Source: Clostridiales bacterium
GTDB taxonomy: Bacteria; Bacillota; Clostridia; Saccharofermentanales; Saccharofermentanaceae
Length of the DNA: 63,191 nucleotides
Assembly (NCBI GenBank): GCA_017509245.1
Contig: JAFWQC010000047.1
Location: 1 to 63,191 of the forward strand
Reading direction: 5' to 3'
A program made the position numbers and the translations under genes. Positions within the stretch are counted from its first letter, which is position 1; the number at the start of each line of letters is the position of its first letter. The notes beneath the pieces are model-generated. The model made no database searches. It saw only the letters and a list, made by a program, of their open reading frames with translations, and was not told the origin of the DNA. Below, in pieces: positions 8,031 to 17,895 of this stretch.

Positions 8031-9368
8031 TTAGCCGACCGCGATATTATCAGAGGGGAATTGTCTGTTGCCTGTTGCTTTTCGCGTGATCGCCGCGAAT
8101 ACCAGGGTGAGGCCGCCGACACGTCCCGTGTACATCAGGAATATCAGTATGTATTTTGAGACAGTACCTAAGGCGGTCGTTATGCCCATGGTGAGACCGA
8201 CGGTTGCTACCGCGGAAGCACTTTCGAATAAAGTCTTTAAGAATGAGATATTTTCGATCCTTGAGATGGCCATGGCACCGAAGACCGTGATGATTATGTC
8301 GAGCATGAATACTGCGACAGAACCTGTCACTGCCTCGTTGGTGATCCTGCGCTTGAAGACTGCAGGTGATTTCTCGTGCTGGAAATATGAGACCATGGTA
8401 AAGAAGAGAACAGCGATTGTCGTAAGCTTCATACCGCCTGCGGTTGAACCCGGCGCGCCGCCTATGAGCATAAGGATGATGGTCATGACAGAACCTGTTC
8501 CGGAGAATGAGTTATAGTCCGTCGTATTAAATCCTGCTGTTCTCGGTGTTACTGCCTGGAACAGGGAAGCAAAGAATCTCTGACCGGAAGGAAGATCCGT
8601 ATATTCGCCGAACCACAGATATACCATGGGGACAAGAACGAGGATAACCTCCATGACGATGATGATCTTGCTCTGTGTGCTGTACTTATGGAACTTAAAT
8701 CCGTGCTTTCTGATGTCCATCCATGTAAGGAAGCCCAGACCTCCGGTAAGGATAAGGAATACAAGTGTAAGGACGATAACGGGATTGTCCATATAAGGAA
8801 CCATTGAAGAGAAGGGGCCGTGTGCGCCGTTGAGATCAAATCCCGCATTACAGAAAGCGGATATCGAGGTGAATACAGATACCCACAAGCCTTTTAATAT
8901 TCCGTATTCGGAGATGAACACGGGAGACATGGCAACTGCTCCCGCGGCCTCGAAAATAACGGTTCCGATGCAGATGAACCTTGTGTATTTCATGATCTCG
9001 CCCAGGTTTGGTGCAGAGACCGCCTCCTGGAGTGTGGTCCTGGCCTGAAGGCCGATCTTTCTTCCGATGAGCTTGGTAAGGATGGTAGTCATGGTAATGA
9101 CTCCCATACCGCCTATCTGGATAAGCGTCAGGATGACCAGCTGTCCGAACCATGACCAGCGTGTAGCCGTGTCATATAATACAAGGCCTGTAACGCTGCT
9201 TGCTGATACAGCCGTGAAAAGCGCGTCCGTAAAATTGGTCCATTCTCCGGTCTTTGTGGAGAAGGGAAGCATGAGAAGTATTGCTCCAGCGAGCATTAAA
9301 AAAACGAAGCCCAGAAGAATACTTTGGGATCCGCTCAGTCTGAAATGTCTGTGTCCGTCTTTTGTCAT
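8031..9368 (-). CDS. ktrB: KtrB/TrkH-family potassium channel subunit
   Basis: A 445-residue polytopic membrane protein of the superfamily of K+ transporters. Four M1-P-M2 repeats are visible, with filter-type glycines in ASSVTGL, FCNAGFD, TPRTAGFN and VATVGLT. The length and short N-terminus (about 15 residues before the first helix) fit KtrB better than the longer TrkH. It precedes ktrA on the same strand with 21 bases between, so they should form one Na+- or H+-linked K+ uptake system. The upstream region is shared with the divergent pcrA. Confidence 0.92.
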   Translation of the reverse strand: MTKDGHRHFRLSGSQSILLGFVFLMLAGAILLMLPFSTKTGEWTNFTDALFTAVSASSVTGLVLYDTATRWSWFGQLVILTLIQIGGMGVITMTTILTKLIGRKIGLQARTTLQEAVSAPNLGEIMKYTRFICIGTVIFEAAGAVAMSPVFISEYGILKGLWVSVFTSISAFCNAGFDLNGAHGPFSSMVPYMDNPVIVLTLVFLILTGGLGFLTWMDIRKHGFKFHKYSTQSKIIIVMEVILVLVPMVYLWFGEYTDLPSGQRFFASLFQAVTPRTAGFNTTDYNSFSGTGSVMTIILMLIGGAPGSTAGGMKLTTIAVLFFTMVSYFQHEKSPAVFKRRITNEAVTGSVAVFMLDIIITVFGAMAISRIENISFLKTLFESASAVATVGLTMGITTALGTVSKYILIFLMYTGRVGGLTLVFAAITRKATGNRQFPSDNIAVG

Positions 9369-9446
9369 GCTGATATTATAAAACTAAGATTTATTTTTTT
9401 AAAAGAAAAATTGTCCCATTATTTGACGGCTAATGTTTTCCATTAT

Positions 9447-9455
9447 TGATATAAT
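9447..9455 (+). promoter_or_regulatory. extended -10 promoter of pcrA
   Basis: TGATATAAT, a perfect TGnTATAAT box, 36 bases before the pcrA start. A TTGACG at 9423-9428 lies 21 bases upstream of the -10, too far for a standard -35. Confidence 0.55.
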
Positions 9456-9490
9456 CTCTTAGAATCGGTTTTTCTTAGGGAGAAATAGTT

Positions 9491-11932
9491 TTGGCAGACG
9501 ACATTTACAACAGTTCAGATGAATTCTTTAAAGACCTGGAGAATATTTACGGTCAGGCTCCGGAAGTAACTTACGGACAGGACGCCGATCAGCTTCTCGA
9601 AGGGCTTAATAATGAGCAGAGGGAGGCTGTGACCCATCTTGACGGACCGCTGCTTATACTTGCGGGTGCAGGTTCAGGCAAGACGAGAGTTATCACATAC
9701 CGTATTGCTTACATGATGAAGAAGCACAATGTGGCGCCTTCATCCATACTTGCGATCACCTTTACCAACAAGGCGGCAAATGAGATGCGCCAGCGTATCG
9801 AAGGCCTTGTCGGCGACCGCTCGAAGTATATATGGTGCGGCACCTTCCACAGCATTTTCGCGAGGCTCTTAAGAAGACATGCGGAACTTTTGGGATATAC
9901 TCAGAATTTCTCGATAATCGACACGGACGATCAGCTGAAGCTCGTCAAGGATTCCATGAAAGAACTCGATATCGCCGACAGCCAGTTCAAGCCCAAGAGC
10001 GTCCAGATCGAGATATCCAATGCAAAGAACAAGTTCATCGGAGTGGAGGAATATACGCTTCTTGCAGGCAAGGAATATTTCCAGGGTGTTGTTGCAAGGA
10101 TCTACAAGAGATATCAGGAGAAGCTCCTTGCAAATAACGCGATGGACTTCGATGATATCCTCGTTAACATGGTAAAGCTCTTAGAGCAGAATCCCGACAT
10201 AAGGGAGCTTTACAGGATGAAGTTCAGATACATCATGGTCGATGAGTACCAGGATACCAACATGCCGCAGTACCGCGCCGTAATGCAGCTCGCACAGGGC
10301 AACAACAATATCTGCGTCGTAGGTGATGACGACCAGTCCATCTATTCATTCAGAGGCGCCGATGTAAGGCTTATCCTGAAGTTCGAGAAGGATTTTCCGG
10401 GCGCGGATGTCATCAAGCTCGAAGAGAATTACCGTTCCACCAAGACCATCCTTAATGCGGCCAACTGCGTCATTGCGAATAACAAGAAGCGCAAGAGCAA
10501 GAAGCTCAGGACCGGAGGCGAGGAAGGCGAGAAGATAATAGTTATGAATGCCGACACGAGTGCAGGTGAAGCTGACTTTGTCGGAAGGACCATCAAGATG
10601 ATGGCGGACAAAGGCAAGTTCAAGTATTCGGACTGCGCAGTGCTTTACAGAATGAATGCGCTGTCGCGTAACATAGAGACCACGCTCCACAACATGGGTA
10701 TTCCTTTTAAGGTTTACGGCGGAATGAGGTTCTATGACAGGAAAGAGATCAAGGATATCCTGGCTTACTTAAGGCTCATCAATGACCCGAAGGACAACAT
10801 CGCTTTCGAGAGGATAATTAATGTTCCGAGAAGAGGCATAGGCGACACGACGATAGAGAAGATCAGGCAGTACGCGATCGCGGATAATGTCAGCATGTTC
10901 GAAGTTGCTTCGCATGCGGTGGATTATCCCGAGCTCGTGAGGTCCGCTGCAAGGATAGGTGCGTTCACGGATCTCATCAATGAGATGAGGGACAAGCTTA
11001 AAGAGAATGAGATGGATTTCGCGCAGTTCGTCGACTATGTCGAGAATGAGTCCGGGATCATCGAAGAGATCACCGAGCAGCGTGAGAAGAAGGGCGAGAT
11101 CATCGACAGGGTCGAGAACTTAAAAGAACTTTTGTCCGAAGCTGCTGAATATGACAAGGCGCACCGCGCTGAGCCCGTTGACATGGATACGCTGGAGATC
11201 TATGACGGCGACGGGCTTCCCGTTGAAGTCAATGAGGATTTCTTTTTCGATACCGCGACAGCAGATACCACCGAAGGGATCCTGGGCCTTTACCTTGAGA
11301 ATGCGTCACTCTTTACGGAAGGCGACGAATTTGACGAGAGCGATGATTTTGTAAAGCTCATGTCCATCCACAGCGCAAAGGGTCTTGAGTTCGGTGCGGT
11401 ATTCATCATCGGTCTTGAGGAAGGCGTGTTCCCGAGCTATCGGTCGGTCCAGAGCATTGAGGATACCGAAGAGGAAAGAAGACTTATGTATGTTGCGATC
11501 ACGAGAGCCAAGAGAAACCTCTTTATCGTGCTTGCAAGGCAGAGAATGCTCTTCGGTCAGACCAACTGCAACCAGCCGTCGAGGTTCATCAGGGAGATCG
11601 ATCCTGAACTCCTTTATCTGATGGGTTCGAGGAGGGAAGCTCCGAAGGATGTCCCGCAAGGCGAGACGAACAGGGAGAAATCCAGGAAGTCGATCGAATC
11701 CGCGATCAAGTCGCAGTTTACGAAGGAGAAGGACAAGCAGGCCGGACCACGGGAAGGACAGCTTGGCCCGGATGATCTTTTCGAGGGCTTGAGAGTAATA
11801 CATCCCAGGTTTGGCGAGGGCGTGATACTGAAGGTCGAGGCAGTCGGAGGAGATGCGCTTATAACGATCGACTTTGACGGTAGGCGCAAGAATATGCTCG
11901 CGAACGCGGCAGGACTTAAGCGGGCACCGTAA
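9491..11932 (+). CDS. pcrA: ATP-dependent DNA helicase PcrA/UvrD
   Basis: A 3'-to-5' superfamily 1A helicase for repair, replication restart and clearing of RNA polymerase. The 813 residues carry Q motif LNNEQREAV, Walker A GAGSGKT, FTNKAANEMR, the DEYQDTN Walker B, GDDDQSIYSFRGA, then SIHSAKGLEF and VAITRAKRNL. The C-terminal tail (about 755-805, GLRVIHPRFGEGVI onward) is the Tudor-like domain that PcrA uses to bind RNA polymerase. The protein is 60-80 residues longer than most PcrA, partly through an acidic stretch at about 560-625. TTG at 9491 is chosen because TAGGGAGA lies 9 bases upstream and no ATG fits. Confidence 0.95.
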   Translation: MADDIYNSSDEFFKDLENIYGQAPEVTYGQDADQLLEGLNNEQREAVTHLDGPLLILAGAGSGKTRVITYRIAYMMKKHNVAPSSILAITFTNKAANEMRQRIEGLVGDRSKYIWCGTFHSIFARLLRRHAELLGYTQNFSIIDTDDQLKLVKDSMKELDIADSQFKPKSVQIEISNAKNKFIGVEEYTLLAGKEYFQGVVARIYKRYQEKLLANNAMDFDDILVNMVKLLEQNPDIRELYRMKFRYIMVDEYQDTNMPQYRAVMQLAQGNNNICVVGDDDQSIYSFRGADVRLILKFEKDFPGADVIKLEENYRSTKTILNAANCVIANNKKRKSKKLRTGGEEGEKIIVMNADTSAGEADFVGRTIKMMADKGKFKYSDCAVLYRMNALSRNIETTLHNMGIPFKVYGGMRFYDRKEIKDILAYLRLINDPKDNIAFERIINVPRRGIGDTTIEKIRQYAIADNVSMFEVASHAVDYPELVRSAARIGAFTDLINEMRDKLKENEMDFAQFVDYVENESGIIEEITEQREKKGEIIDRVENLKELLSEAAEYDKAHRAEPVDMDTLEIYDGDGLPVEVNEDFFFDTATADTTEGILGLYLENASLFTEGDEFDESDDFVKLMSIHSAKGLEFGAVFIIGLEEGVFPSYRSVQSIEDTEEERRLMYVAITRAKRNLFIVLARQRMLFGQTNCNQPSRFIREIDPELLYLMGSRREAPKDVPQGETNREKSRKSIESAIKSQFTKEKDKQAGPREGQLGPDDLFEGLRVIHPRFGEGVILKVEAVGGDALITIDFDGRRKNMLANAAGLKRAP

Positions 11933-11973
11933 ACGCCCCAGGTTTCAGCGGGATATGGCAGGACGAATTGTAG

Positions 11974-11979
11974 TATAAT
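11974..11979 (+). promoter_or_regulatory. -10 box upstream of dgt
   Basis: A perfect TATAAT 33 bases before the dgt start and 42 bases after the pcrA stop. There is no convincing -35, so this is a weak or regulated promoter candidate for the dgt-yfbR group. Confidence 0.4.
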
Positions 11980-12011
11980 AATCTATCGTTTTTAGAAGGA
12001 GACTTTTGCTG

Positions 12012-13241
12012 ATGACAGATAACCTCAGTTTCCAGGATCTGTATGCCGACAGCGTAGCAAGTATCGGAAAGTCGGATAAGATTTCAGAGGCTACAAGAAC
12101 CAAGATCAGGATGCTTCAGAAAGAGAAGGATAAGATCTTAAGCGTCAATGCCACCAAGTGTTCTGATTCCAGAGGCAGAGTCAAGCGTGAGAAGGACGGG
12201 GATATCAGGAACTGCTTCGAGCGCGACATGGGCAGGATCATTTATTCGCAGGCCTTCAGACGTTTAAAGCACAAGACACAGGTCTTCTTCAATCCTGCAA
12301 ACGATCACATCTGTTCAAGACTTGAGCACGTCATCTATGTTGACTATATCTCCTCGACGATCGGAAGAGCTCTGAATCTCAATGTCGATCTCATAAGGGC
12401 CATCGCATTGGGGCACGATGTCGGACATACGCCGTTCGGTCACAGCGGTGAGAGGATATTGAACAAGAAGCTTAAAGAGATCGATCCGAAGCTTTATTTC
12501 GAGCATGAATCCAATGGTCTTCGCGTTCTTAACATTCTCGAAAAGCATAACGGCGACAACGGCCTTAATCTCACATTCGAAGTAAGAGACGGCATCATCA
12601 GCCACTGCGGTGAATATTATTCCGAGAGAAGACTTGAACCATGCAGGGATAAGACAGAGGAAGACCTGTCATATCTTATTCCGAAGAAGGACCGCAAAGG
12701 CCCTGCGACGATGGAAGGCTGCGTCGTCAGATTTGCCGACAAGATCGCATATGTCGGAAGAGATATCGAAGATGCATTGAGGACCGGTGTTATCGCAAGC
12801 GAATTCGATGTTCCGGCTGTCGCTGACGGTATAGGAAGCTCCAATTCGGAGATCATTAATTTCCTCGTTCAGGATATCATCGAGAACAGCATGGACAAGG
12901 GCTGCATCATGATGAGCGATCACGCAGGCGACGCGCTTGAGCACACCCTCAAGGAGAATGTCGCGAAGATCTACACGGCAGGAAAGGTAAAGACATATGA
13001 GAAATACTGCGAGGTAATGCTCGAAGGATTGTTCGACGCGTTCTACCAGGCAGTGTTGAATATTGATAAGGCAGCAGAATCGAAGTCGTCATCGATCAGG
13101 AAATTTGCGGAATTCGTAAGCAACCATCCTGAATATAAAGCCGGTGCTGACACACCGCTCCCGATCTATGTATCGGATTACATTGCGGGCATGACGGATA
13201 CTTTTGCCGTAAGCTGCTTTAATGAGATGTATAAGAGTTAA
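12012..13241 (+). CDS. dgt: dGTPase-like deoxynucleoside triphosphohydrolase (HD domain)
   Basis: A 409-residue member of the HD superfamily; relatives cleave dNTPs to the deoxynucleoside and triphosphate. It has RDMGRIIYSQAFRRLKHKTQV, typical of the dGTPase N-terminus, and the metal-binding HD pair in ALGHDVGHTPFGHSGE (about 135-150). A later C-terminal half has VRFADKIAYVGRDIED. ATG 12012 is preferred over an in-frame TTG at 12006 because AAGGAGA ends 8 bases before the ATG but only 2 before the TTG. It is followed 14 bases on by another HD nucleotidase (yfbR), so the pair may tune the dNTP pool. Allosteric type and substrate range cannot be read from sequence. Confidence 0.9.
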   Translation: MTDNLSFQDLYADSVASIGKSDKISEATRTKIRMLQKEKDKILSVNATKCSDSRGRVKREKDGDIRNCFERDMGRIIYSQAFRRLKHKTQVFFNPANDHICSRLEHVIYVDYISSTIGRALNLNVDLIRAIALGHDVGHTPFGHSGERILNKKLKEIDPKLYFEHESNGLRVLNILEKHNGDNGLNLTFEVRDGIISHCGEYYSERRLEPCRDKTEEDLSYLIPKKDRKGPATMEGCVVRFADKIAYVGRDIEDALRTGVIASEFDVPAVADGIGSSNSEIINFLVQDIIENSMDKGCIMMSDHAGDALEHTLKENVAKIYTAGKVKTYEKYCEVMLEGLFDAFYQAVLNIDKAAESKSSSIRKFAEFVSNHPEYKAGADTPLPIYVSDYIAGMTDTFAVSCFNEMYKS

Positions 13242-13255
13242 AGGAAGAGTTTGAT

Positions 13256-13882
13256 ATGGAAGAATATGGTTTTTTCGCGATGCTCGACCGCATGCAGTAC
13301 ATCGGAAGATGGGCACTGATGCGCAACAGCAGAACAGAGAATATAAAAGAGCACAGTTTTGACGTAGCGGTGATCGCGCACTGTCTTACTTTGCTTCACA
13401 ATAAATTCGAGAAGGATACTGAAGGCGCAATACTTCCTGATCCCTATAAGGTTCAGGCTTATGCTTTGTATCACGACTGCACCGAGATACTTACAGGTGA
13501 TCTGCCGACGCCGATCAAGTACCGCAACAAGGAGATCACAAAAGCTTATAAGGAAGTCGAATCCGAAGCTGCTGCAAGCCTTGTCGAGCTCCTTCCCGCT
13601 GATGAGCAGATGAGAGCCGAATACTTAGAACTCCTTGCTCCTTCAATGAATACGGAGGAAGAGGAGCTTATCCATAAGCTCGTAAAGGCTGCAGACAAGA
13701 TCGCGGCTTATATCAAGTGCTTAAGGGAAGAGAGCACGGGCAATGCCGAGTTCTCGGCTGCAAAGGAATCAACGGGCAAGATCATCAACGAGATGAATAT
13801 GCCTGAGGTAAAGTATTTCATGGATCATTTTGTCCCTTCGTACGGATATACACTGGACAGGATCACCGGGAGGGACGGCTAA
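13256..13882 (+). CDS. yfbR: 5'-deoxynucleotidase YfbR-like (HD domain)
   Basis: A 208-residue HD phosphohydrolase that resembles Escherichia coli YfbR almost throughout: RWALMRNSRTENIKEHS near residue 20-36, VAVIAH, LYHDCTEILTGDLPTPIKY (about 71-89) and a late KAADKIAAYIKC. YfbR removes the 5'-phosphate from deoxynucleoside monophosphates. The HD metal ligands (His33, His-Asp at about 73-74 and a later Asp) are present. It directly follows dgt and precedes a secreted glucosaminidase by 3 bases, so all are probably on one message. Confidence 0.9.
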   Translation: MEEYGFFAMLDRMQYIGRWALMRNSRTENIKEHSFDVAVIAHCLTLLHNKFEKDTEGAILPDPYKVQAYALYHDCTEILTGDLPTPIKYRNKEITKAYKEVESEAAASLVELLPADEQMRAEYLELLAPSMNTEEEELIHKLVKAADKIAAYIKCLREESTGNAEFSAAKESTGKIINEMNMPEVKYFMDHFVPSYGYTLDRITGRDG

Positions 13883-13885
13883 CAG

Positions 13886-16408
13886 ATGTTCAAGAGGCGT
13901 CCCGAGTATTTTGCCGTTGCGGCTTTAGGCGGAGTTCTGGCTGTTGCCGCAACTGTCATAACAGCATTAAGTCTTGATACAGGAATTGCAGAACCTGACA
14001 GAAAGTCCATGAAGACCGCGGACGATATTGTCGTTCGTGCAGGTGCGCTTACAGGAAGCACCGAAGATGAGCTGAAGATCGCAAGATCACGCGTTGAAGA
14101 CGGTCTGGTCTCCTGCGGTGATTATGTTATCTCGATAATGACTTCACCCGAGTATCTTCTTAAGGGTGTATCCGACCAGCAGTTCGCGGAAGACCTCTGC
14201 AAGGTCATCTACGGAGAGACAAAACAGGACGAGATAAATTACATTCTCGCAGACCTTAATGAACACTCGAGAATATCCGCGATAGACAGGGCGATCTCTT
14301 CTGAAGATAAGGATCTGTCGGCTTCCGGAAAGATAACCCGAAAGGGTTCTGTAATCTCCAATGTAAGTCTGGAATCAAGGATCGATTCGCCTGAGCAGTA
14401 TACTGTCGGTATCAGAGAAGCGACAGGTTCTTATACTGCATCGGGAGATGAAGTCAGGACCGATTTTTTTGTCGACGGTTCGCTCTATTACGGATATCTG
14501 AATTTCAAGGATGACGGCAGTTCCGATTACCGCGAATTTGTATTGTCATGGGATACTGCCGACTGCCTTCCCGGACGTCATGAAGTATATGCGCTCTTAA
14601 GAAGTTCCGACGGAAGAGGAACAGTCATTTCAGGCGGAGAGATCATGATACCTGATAAGACCACGATTACTCCCGACAGCGTTATGCAGAGCCTTCTTCC
14701 ATCAGGCGAGAGCACCGCATGGTACATGATCGATTGCGGACAGGAGAACTGCTACATAGATTTCGCAGGCCTGTCAGATGACATCAGTGCGTCCCTTTAT
14801 GACCTCAAGGGCGATCTGATCGGCACGAATGAGAATCCCGGAATACCTTATGTCCTTCTCCGCGGAAGGAAGCAGGATACGCAGGCCGTATCAGATGAGA
14901 CGGGAATAGCGGGAGTCTCAAACTGCTATTACGTTTGTGTAAGCCGCACCGGTTCAGGATTTGACACCGAAAAAGAAATAAAGTACACAATGATCCAGTC
15001 CAGGGAATGCGCATATTTTGACGGCCAGTACATGGCGGTCACTGCCGACAGCGGAGATAAGGTCAAACTTACGGACAGTTCCGGCAACTCTTATGAGGTC
15101 GAGAAGAAAAAGGCCGGGATCATCCCTGTCAACGGCGCGCTGTCAGGTCTTTACATGGCTGATTCAGACACAACTGAAGCTGTCAGTCTCTATCCTGATT
15201 TCGATTTCTTAAGCAGGGATTATGCCTATTATTCCGATGGCCCGAAAAGCATTGCAATAAGATGCACTTCTCTTGAAGGATATTCTTCGGAGATCTCCAT
15301 TAAGGCTGAGTCAAACGGCGATGAGGCTTTCCTTGACCAGGGCGAGATATTTTCGCTGCCGCAGGGTGAGACACTTATAACATGTACCGTAAGAAGCTTT
15401 GACGGCTTTGCCGATTCATACAGATTCTATATTTTGAACGGTGATGACAGGGGTCTTTTCTGCGAGAATACACTTTCCAAATTTCCGAAGAGTTATTACA
15501 GCGGATTGTGGCTTGTTCACAGCCTGAAGCCCGGATATATCTTTACTCCTTACTACACGAATCTTTCTTTTGACACTGCGCTTGCGGCAGAGGACAGCAA
15601 GGGAAGGAGCCTTATCCAGAATTCGACCAACCCTGAATGGGTCAAGCCTAACAGCAAGGTCTACGATAAGCCTGACTGGATGGCATGCAAGACAGATGTC
15701 GTAAGCTATTATCTGGATCCCAGAAATTTCTTCACGCCTCAGAAGATATTTGCATTCGAGATGCTCGGATTCGATCCCAATGTCCATACCGTAGAAGGCG
15801 TAAGAGAGATCATAAAAGGATCGTTCATGGACGGTTCTGCAGATTACGATTATGCGAAGATAATCTATGAGGCGGGACAGAATGCGGGTGTATCACCTTA
15901 TTTCCTTGCAAGCAGGATAATCCAGGAGATGGGTTATTCCGGTGAGTCGGCTCTCTCAAGAGGTGACCTCACGGGTTACGAGGGATATTACAATTACTAC
16001 AACATCGGCGCTTATGCGACGACGGAGCCCGGCGGTGCCGTTATCAACGGTGCTAAATATGCTCAGTGGGGAAGAGACTGGGAAGCGCAGGAGATAACTG
16101 ACACGGAAGCTTCATTCCTGCTGCCGTGGACTTCAGTCGAAAAAGCTATCAAGGGCGGCGCACTTTGGATCGCATCCGGCTATATCGAAAAAGGCCAGAA
16201 TACGCTTTATTTCCAGAAGTTTGATGTCCTTGATGACGGAACCGAGAAATATAACCATCAGTATGCGCAGAACATCCAGATGGCGTATTCTGAGGGTATG
16301 AGATATTACAGAAGTTATGATTCCATAGGCATGACGGATGCGGAATTTGAATTTATAATCCCTGTATACGAGAACATGCCGGCAAAATACGGGAGCCTGC
16401 CTTCATGA
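13886..16408 (+). CDS. secreted or membrane-anchored cell-wall glucosaminidase
   Basis: An 840-residue exported protein. A basic start and hydrophobic segment (about 9-30) act as signal peptide or anchor. Residues about 65-140 resemble a DUF4214-type helical module, and about 140-600 are beta-rich regions I cannot name. The C-terminal 165 residues are an endo-beta-N-acetylglucosaminidase domain of the LytD type: YFLASRIIQEMG with probable catalytic Glu681, then GYEGYYNYYNIGAY, AIKGGALWIASGYIEKGQ and LYFQKFDV. It would cut peptidoglycan glycan strands during wall growth or separation. It starts 3 bases after yfbR and overlaps the next gene by 4 bases (ATGA), which ties it to the cohesin-like protein. 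Confidence 0.85.
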   Translation: MFKRRPEYFAVAALGGVLAVAATVITALSLDTGIAEPDRKSMKTADDIVVRAGALTGSTEDELKIARSRVEDGLVSCGDYVISIMTSPEYLLKGVSDQQFAEDLCKVIYGETKQDEINYILADLNEHSRISAIDRAISSEDKDLSASGKITRKGSVISNVSLESRIDSPEQYTVGIREATGSYTASGDEVRTDFFVDGSLYYGYLNFKDDGSSDYREFVLSWDTADCLPGRHEVYALLRSSDGRGTVISGGEIMIPDKTTITPDSVMQSLLPSGESTAWYMIDCGQENCYIDFAGLSDDISASLYDLKGDLIGTNENPGIPYVLLRGRKQDTQAVSDETGIAGVSNCYYVCVSRTGSGFDTEKEIKYTMIQSRECAYFDGQYMAVTADSGDKVKLTDSSGNSYEVEKKKAGIIPVNGALSGLYMADSDTTEAVSLYPDFDFLSRDYAYYSDGPKSIAIRCTSLEGYSSEISIKAESNGDEAFLDQGEIFSLPQGETLITCTVRSFDGFADSYRFYILNGDDRGLFCENTLSKFPKSYYSGLWLVHSLKPGYIFTPYYTNLSFDTALAAEDSKGRSLIQNSTNPEWVKPNSKVYDKPDWMACKTDVVSYYLDPRNFFTPQKIFAFEMLGFDPNVHTVEGVREIIKGSFMDGSADYDYAKIIYEAGQNAGVSPYFLASRIIQEMGYSGESALSRGDLTGYEGYYNYYNIGAYATTEPGGAVINGAKYAQWGRDWEAQEITDTEASFLLPWTSVEKAIKGGALWIASGYIEKGQNTLYFQKFDVLDDGTEKYNHQYAQNIQMAYSEGMRYYRSYDSIGMTDAEFEFIIPVYENMPAKYGSLPS

Positions 16409-17886
16409 GAAAAACGGTGAGCAGAAAGGTGACAACTTCAATAGCAAAGATAAGCTCAGCTCTCTTTGCCGCTGTTATTGCTGCCGCTGCCATCCTTATC
16501 TTTCTTAACGGCACAAAGGTCAATGCCGACGGTGAAGTAACCATCTCGGCAGTCACCCAGAAGACCAGCATAGGCCCCGGCGATATCATGATCATTGACA
16601 TCGTGGCAGACAGGATGCCCGGCGTAACGGAATTCGGCCCTATCGTCTTTAACTACGATTCGAGCAAAGCGGAATATGTTTCCTTCAACCAGGGCAAGTC
16701 ACTTACGAACTTCGTGTTTACTGAGACGCAGATGCTCGGATCATTGTCTGTCAGCGGTACTGACCAGATGGTAAGCATAGGTTCTGACGGAAGCGGCGAT
16801 GACATTCTGGCAGCATCCTTTGCCTCGACTGATCCTGTTACCCTTTTTACAATTGCACTCAGAATGTATCCTGACAGTTCAGGTGACATCAATTGCTGGA
16901 TCAGCGATGCAGGAGCTTTTACGGCCATCACGGAAAAGGTTCCGACAAAGATTGGAAGCGGGATCACAGTGCCGGTCATCAGGACCGGTCTTTCCAGTGA
17001 TGCGACCATTGCTTCACTCAGTATCAGAGGCACGACGATCACTCCTGAATTCAATCCCAACATAACCGAATATTCATGTTCTGTTGAGCGTTCCGTCGCA
17101 CAGGTCCAGGTAAGTGTTACCGCGAGCAATCTGTGGGCGGCGATAATCATAGACGGCAACCAGTCTCTTAATATGGGTGATAATGTCATCAGCATTGACG
17201 TTACCGCACAGGACGGCGTCAACAGGATGCATTACACGGTCCACGTGCTGCGTAAGGAAAGTAATATCCCTGATGATGCATCCATGGTCGACAAGGACGG
17301 AAATACATACACGTTCCTTGATACTCCCGAGGATGCGACGATACCTGAAGGCTTTACGCAGACCACCAGATATATCAACGGTTATACTGTTCCTGTTTAT
17401 GTGAAGGACGGCGTAACGAGTGTTCTTCTTTACCTTTTCGACGGTACACAGTCACCGGGTTTCTATTTCTATAACACGAGCGAGAAAACAGTAATCAGAT
17501 ATGAGACCGGCAATACGATAATCGAATCATCGAAGATCCTTAAAATGACTGAGATCCCTAACGATGTTACCGTTCCCGAAGAATTCAGGCCGGCTAAATA
17601 CAACACCGGCACGGTTATCCTGTCCGGTTATACGAACAAGGACGGGGATTTCATCTGCTATCTTGAAGATGAGTACGGCGAAAAGGATTTCTATTATGTC
17701 AACAAGAATGACAATACACTCAGTGTATACAGATTTGCGGACAAAAAGGCTGAATTATTGTATTCATATCTGTTTGACGTTTTTCTTGTAATTGCTATTA
17801 TTGAGGCGGTCATTATTACCATTACCACATATATAGTAAAAAGAATGGTCTCCGAGAGAACGAATCCGAGACCTAAGAGGGTTTAA
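16405..17886 (+). CDS. surface protein with cohesin-like and cadherin-like domains
   Basis: A 493-residue exported protein with a signal segment at about 13-35. A cohesin/carbohydrate-binding-like beta domain follows at about 45-180 (SIGPGDIMIIDIVADR, then YDSSKAEYVS). Next is a cadherin-like beta-sandwich of the PF12733 type at about 200-285 (TIASLSIRGTTITPEFNPN to NRMHYTVHVLRK). About 290-450 is of unknown fold, and a C-terminal membrane helix at about 456-478 ends in a basic tail. It is therefore held in the membrane with its body outside. The 4-base overlap with the glucosaminidase gene implies linked expression and possibly a joint role at the wall. No dockerin partner is visible here. 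Confidence 0.72.
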   Translation: MRKTVSRKVTTSIAKISSALFAAVIAAAAILIFLNGTKVNADGEVTISAVTQKTSIGPGDIMIIDIVADRMPGVTEFGPIVFNYDSSKAEYVSFNQGKSLTNFVFTETQMLGSLSVSGTDQMVSIGSDGSGDDILAASFASTDPVTLFTIALRMYPDSSGDINCWISDAGAFTAITEKVPTKIGSGITVPVIRTGLSSDATIASLSIRGTTITPEFNPNITEYSCSVERSVAQVQVSVTASNLWAAIIIDGNQSLNMGDNVISIDVTAQDGVNRMHYTVHVLRKESNIPDDASMVDKDGNTYTFLDTPEDATIPEGFTQTTRYINGYTVPVYVKDGVTSVLLYLFDGTQSPGFYFYNTSEKTVIRYETGNTIIESSKILKMTEIPNDVTVPEEFRPAKYNTGTVILSGYTNKDGDFICYLEDEYGEKDFYYVNKNDNTLSVYRFADKKAELLYSYLFDVFLVIAIIEAVIITITTYIVKRMVSERTNPRPKRV

Positions 17887-17895
17887 AGGAAAGAT

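Noticed and set aside
12006..12011. TTG 12006 as start of dgt
   Set aside because: Only 2 bases from the ribosome site; ATG 12012 has the right spacing.
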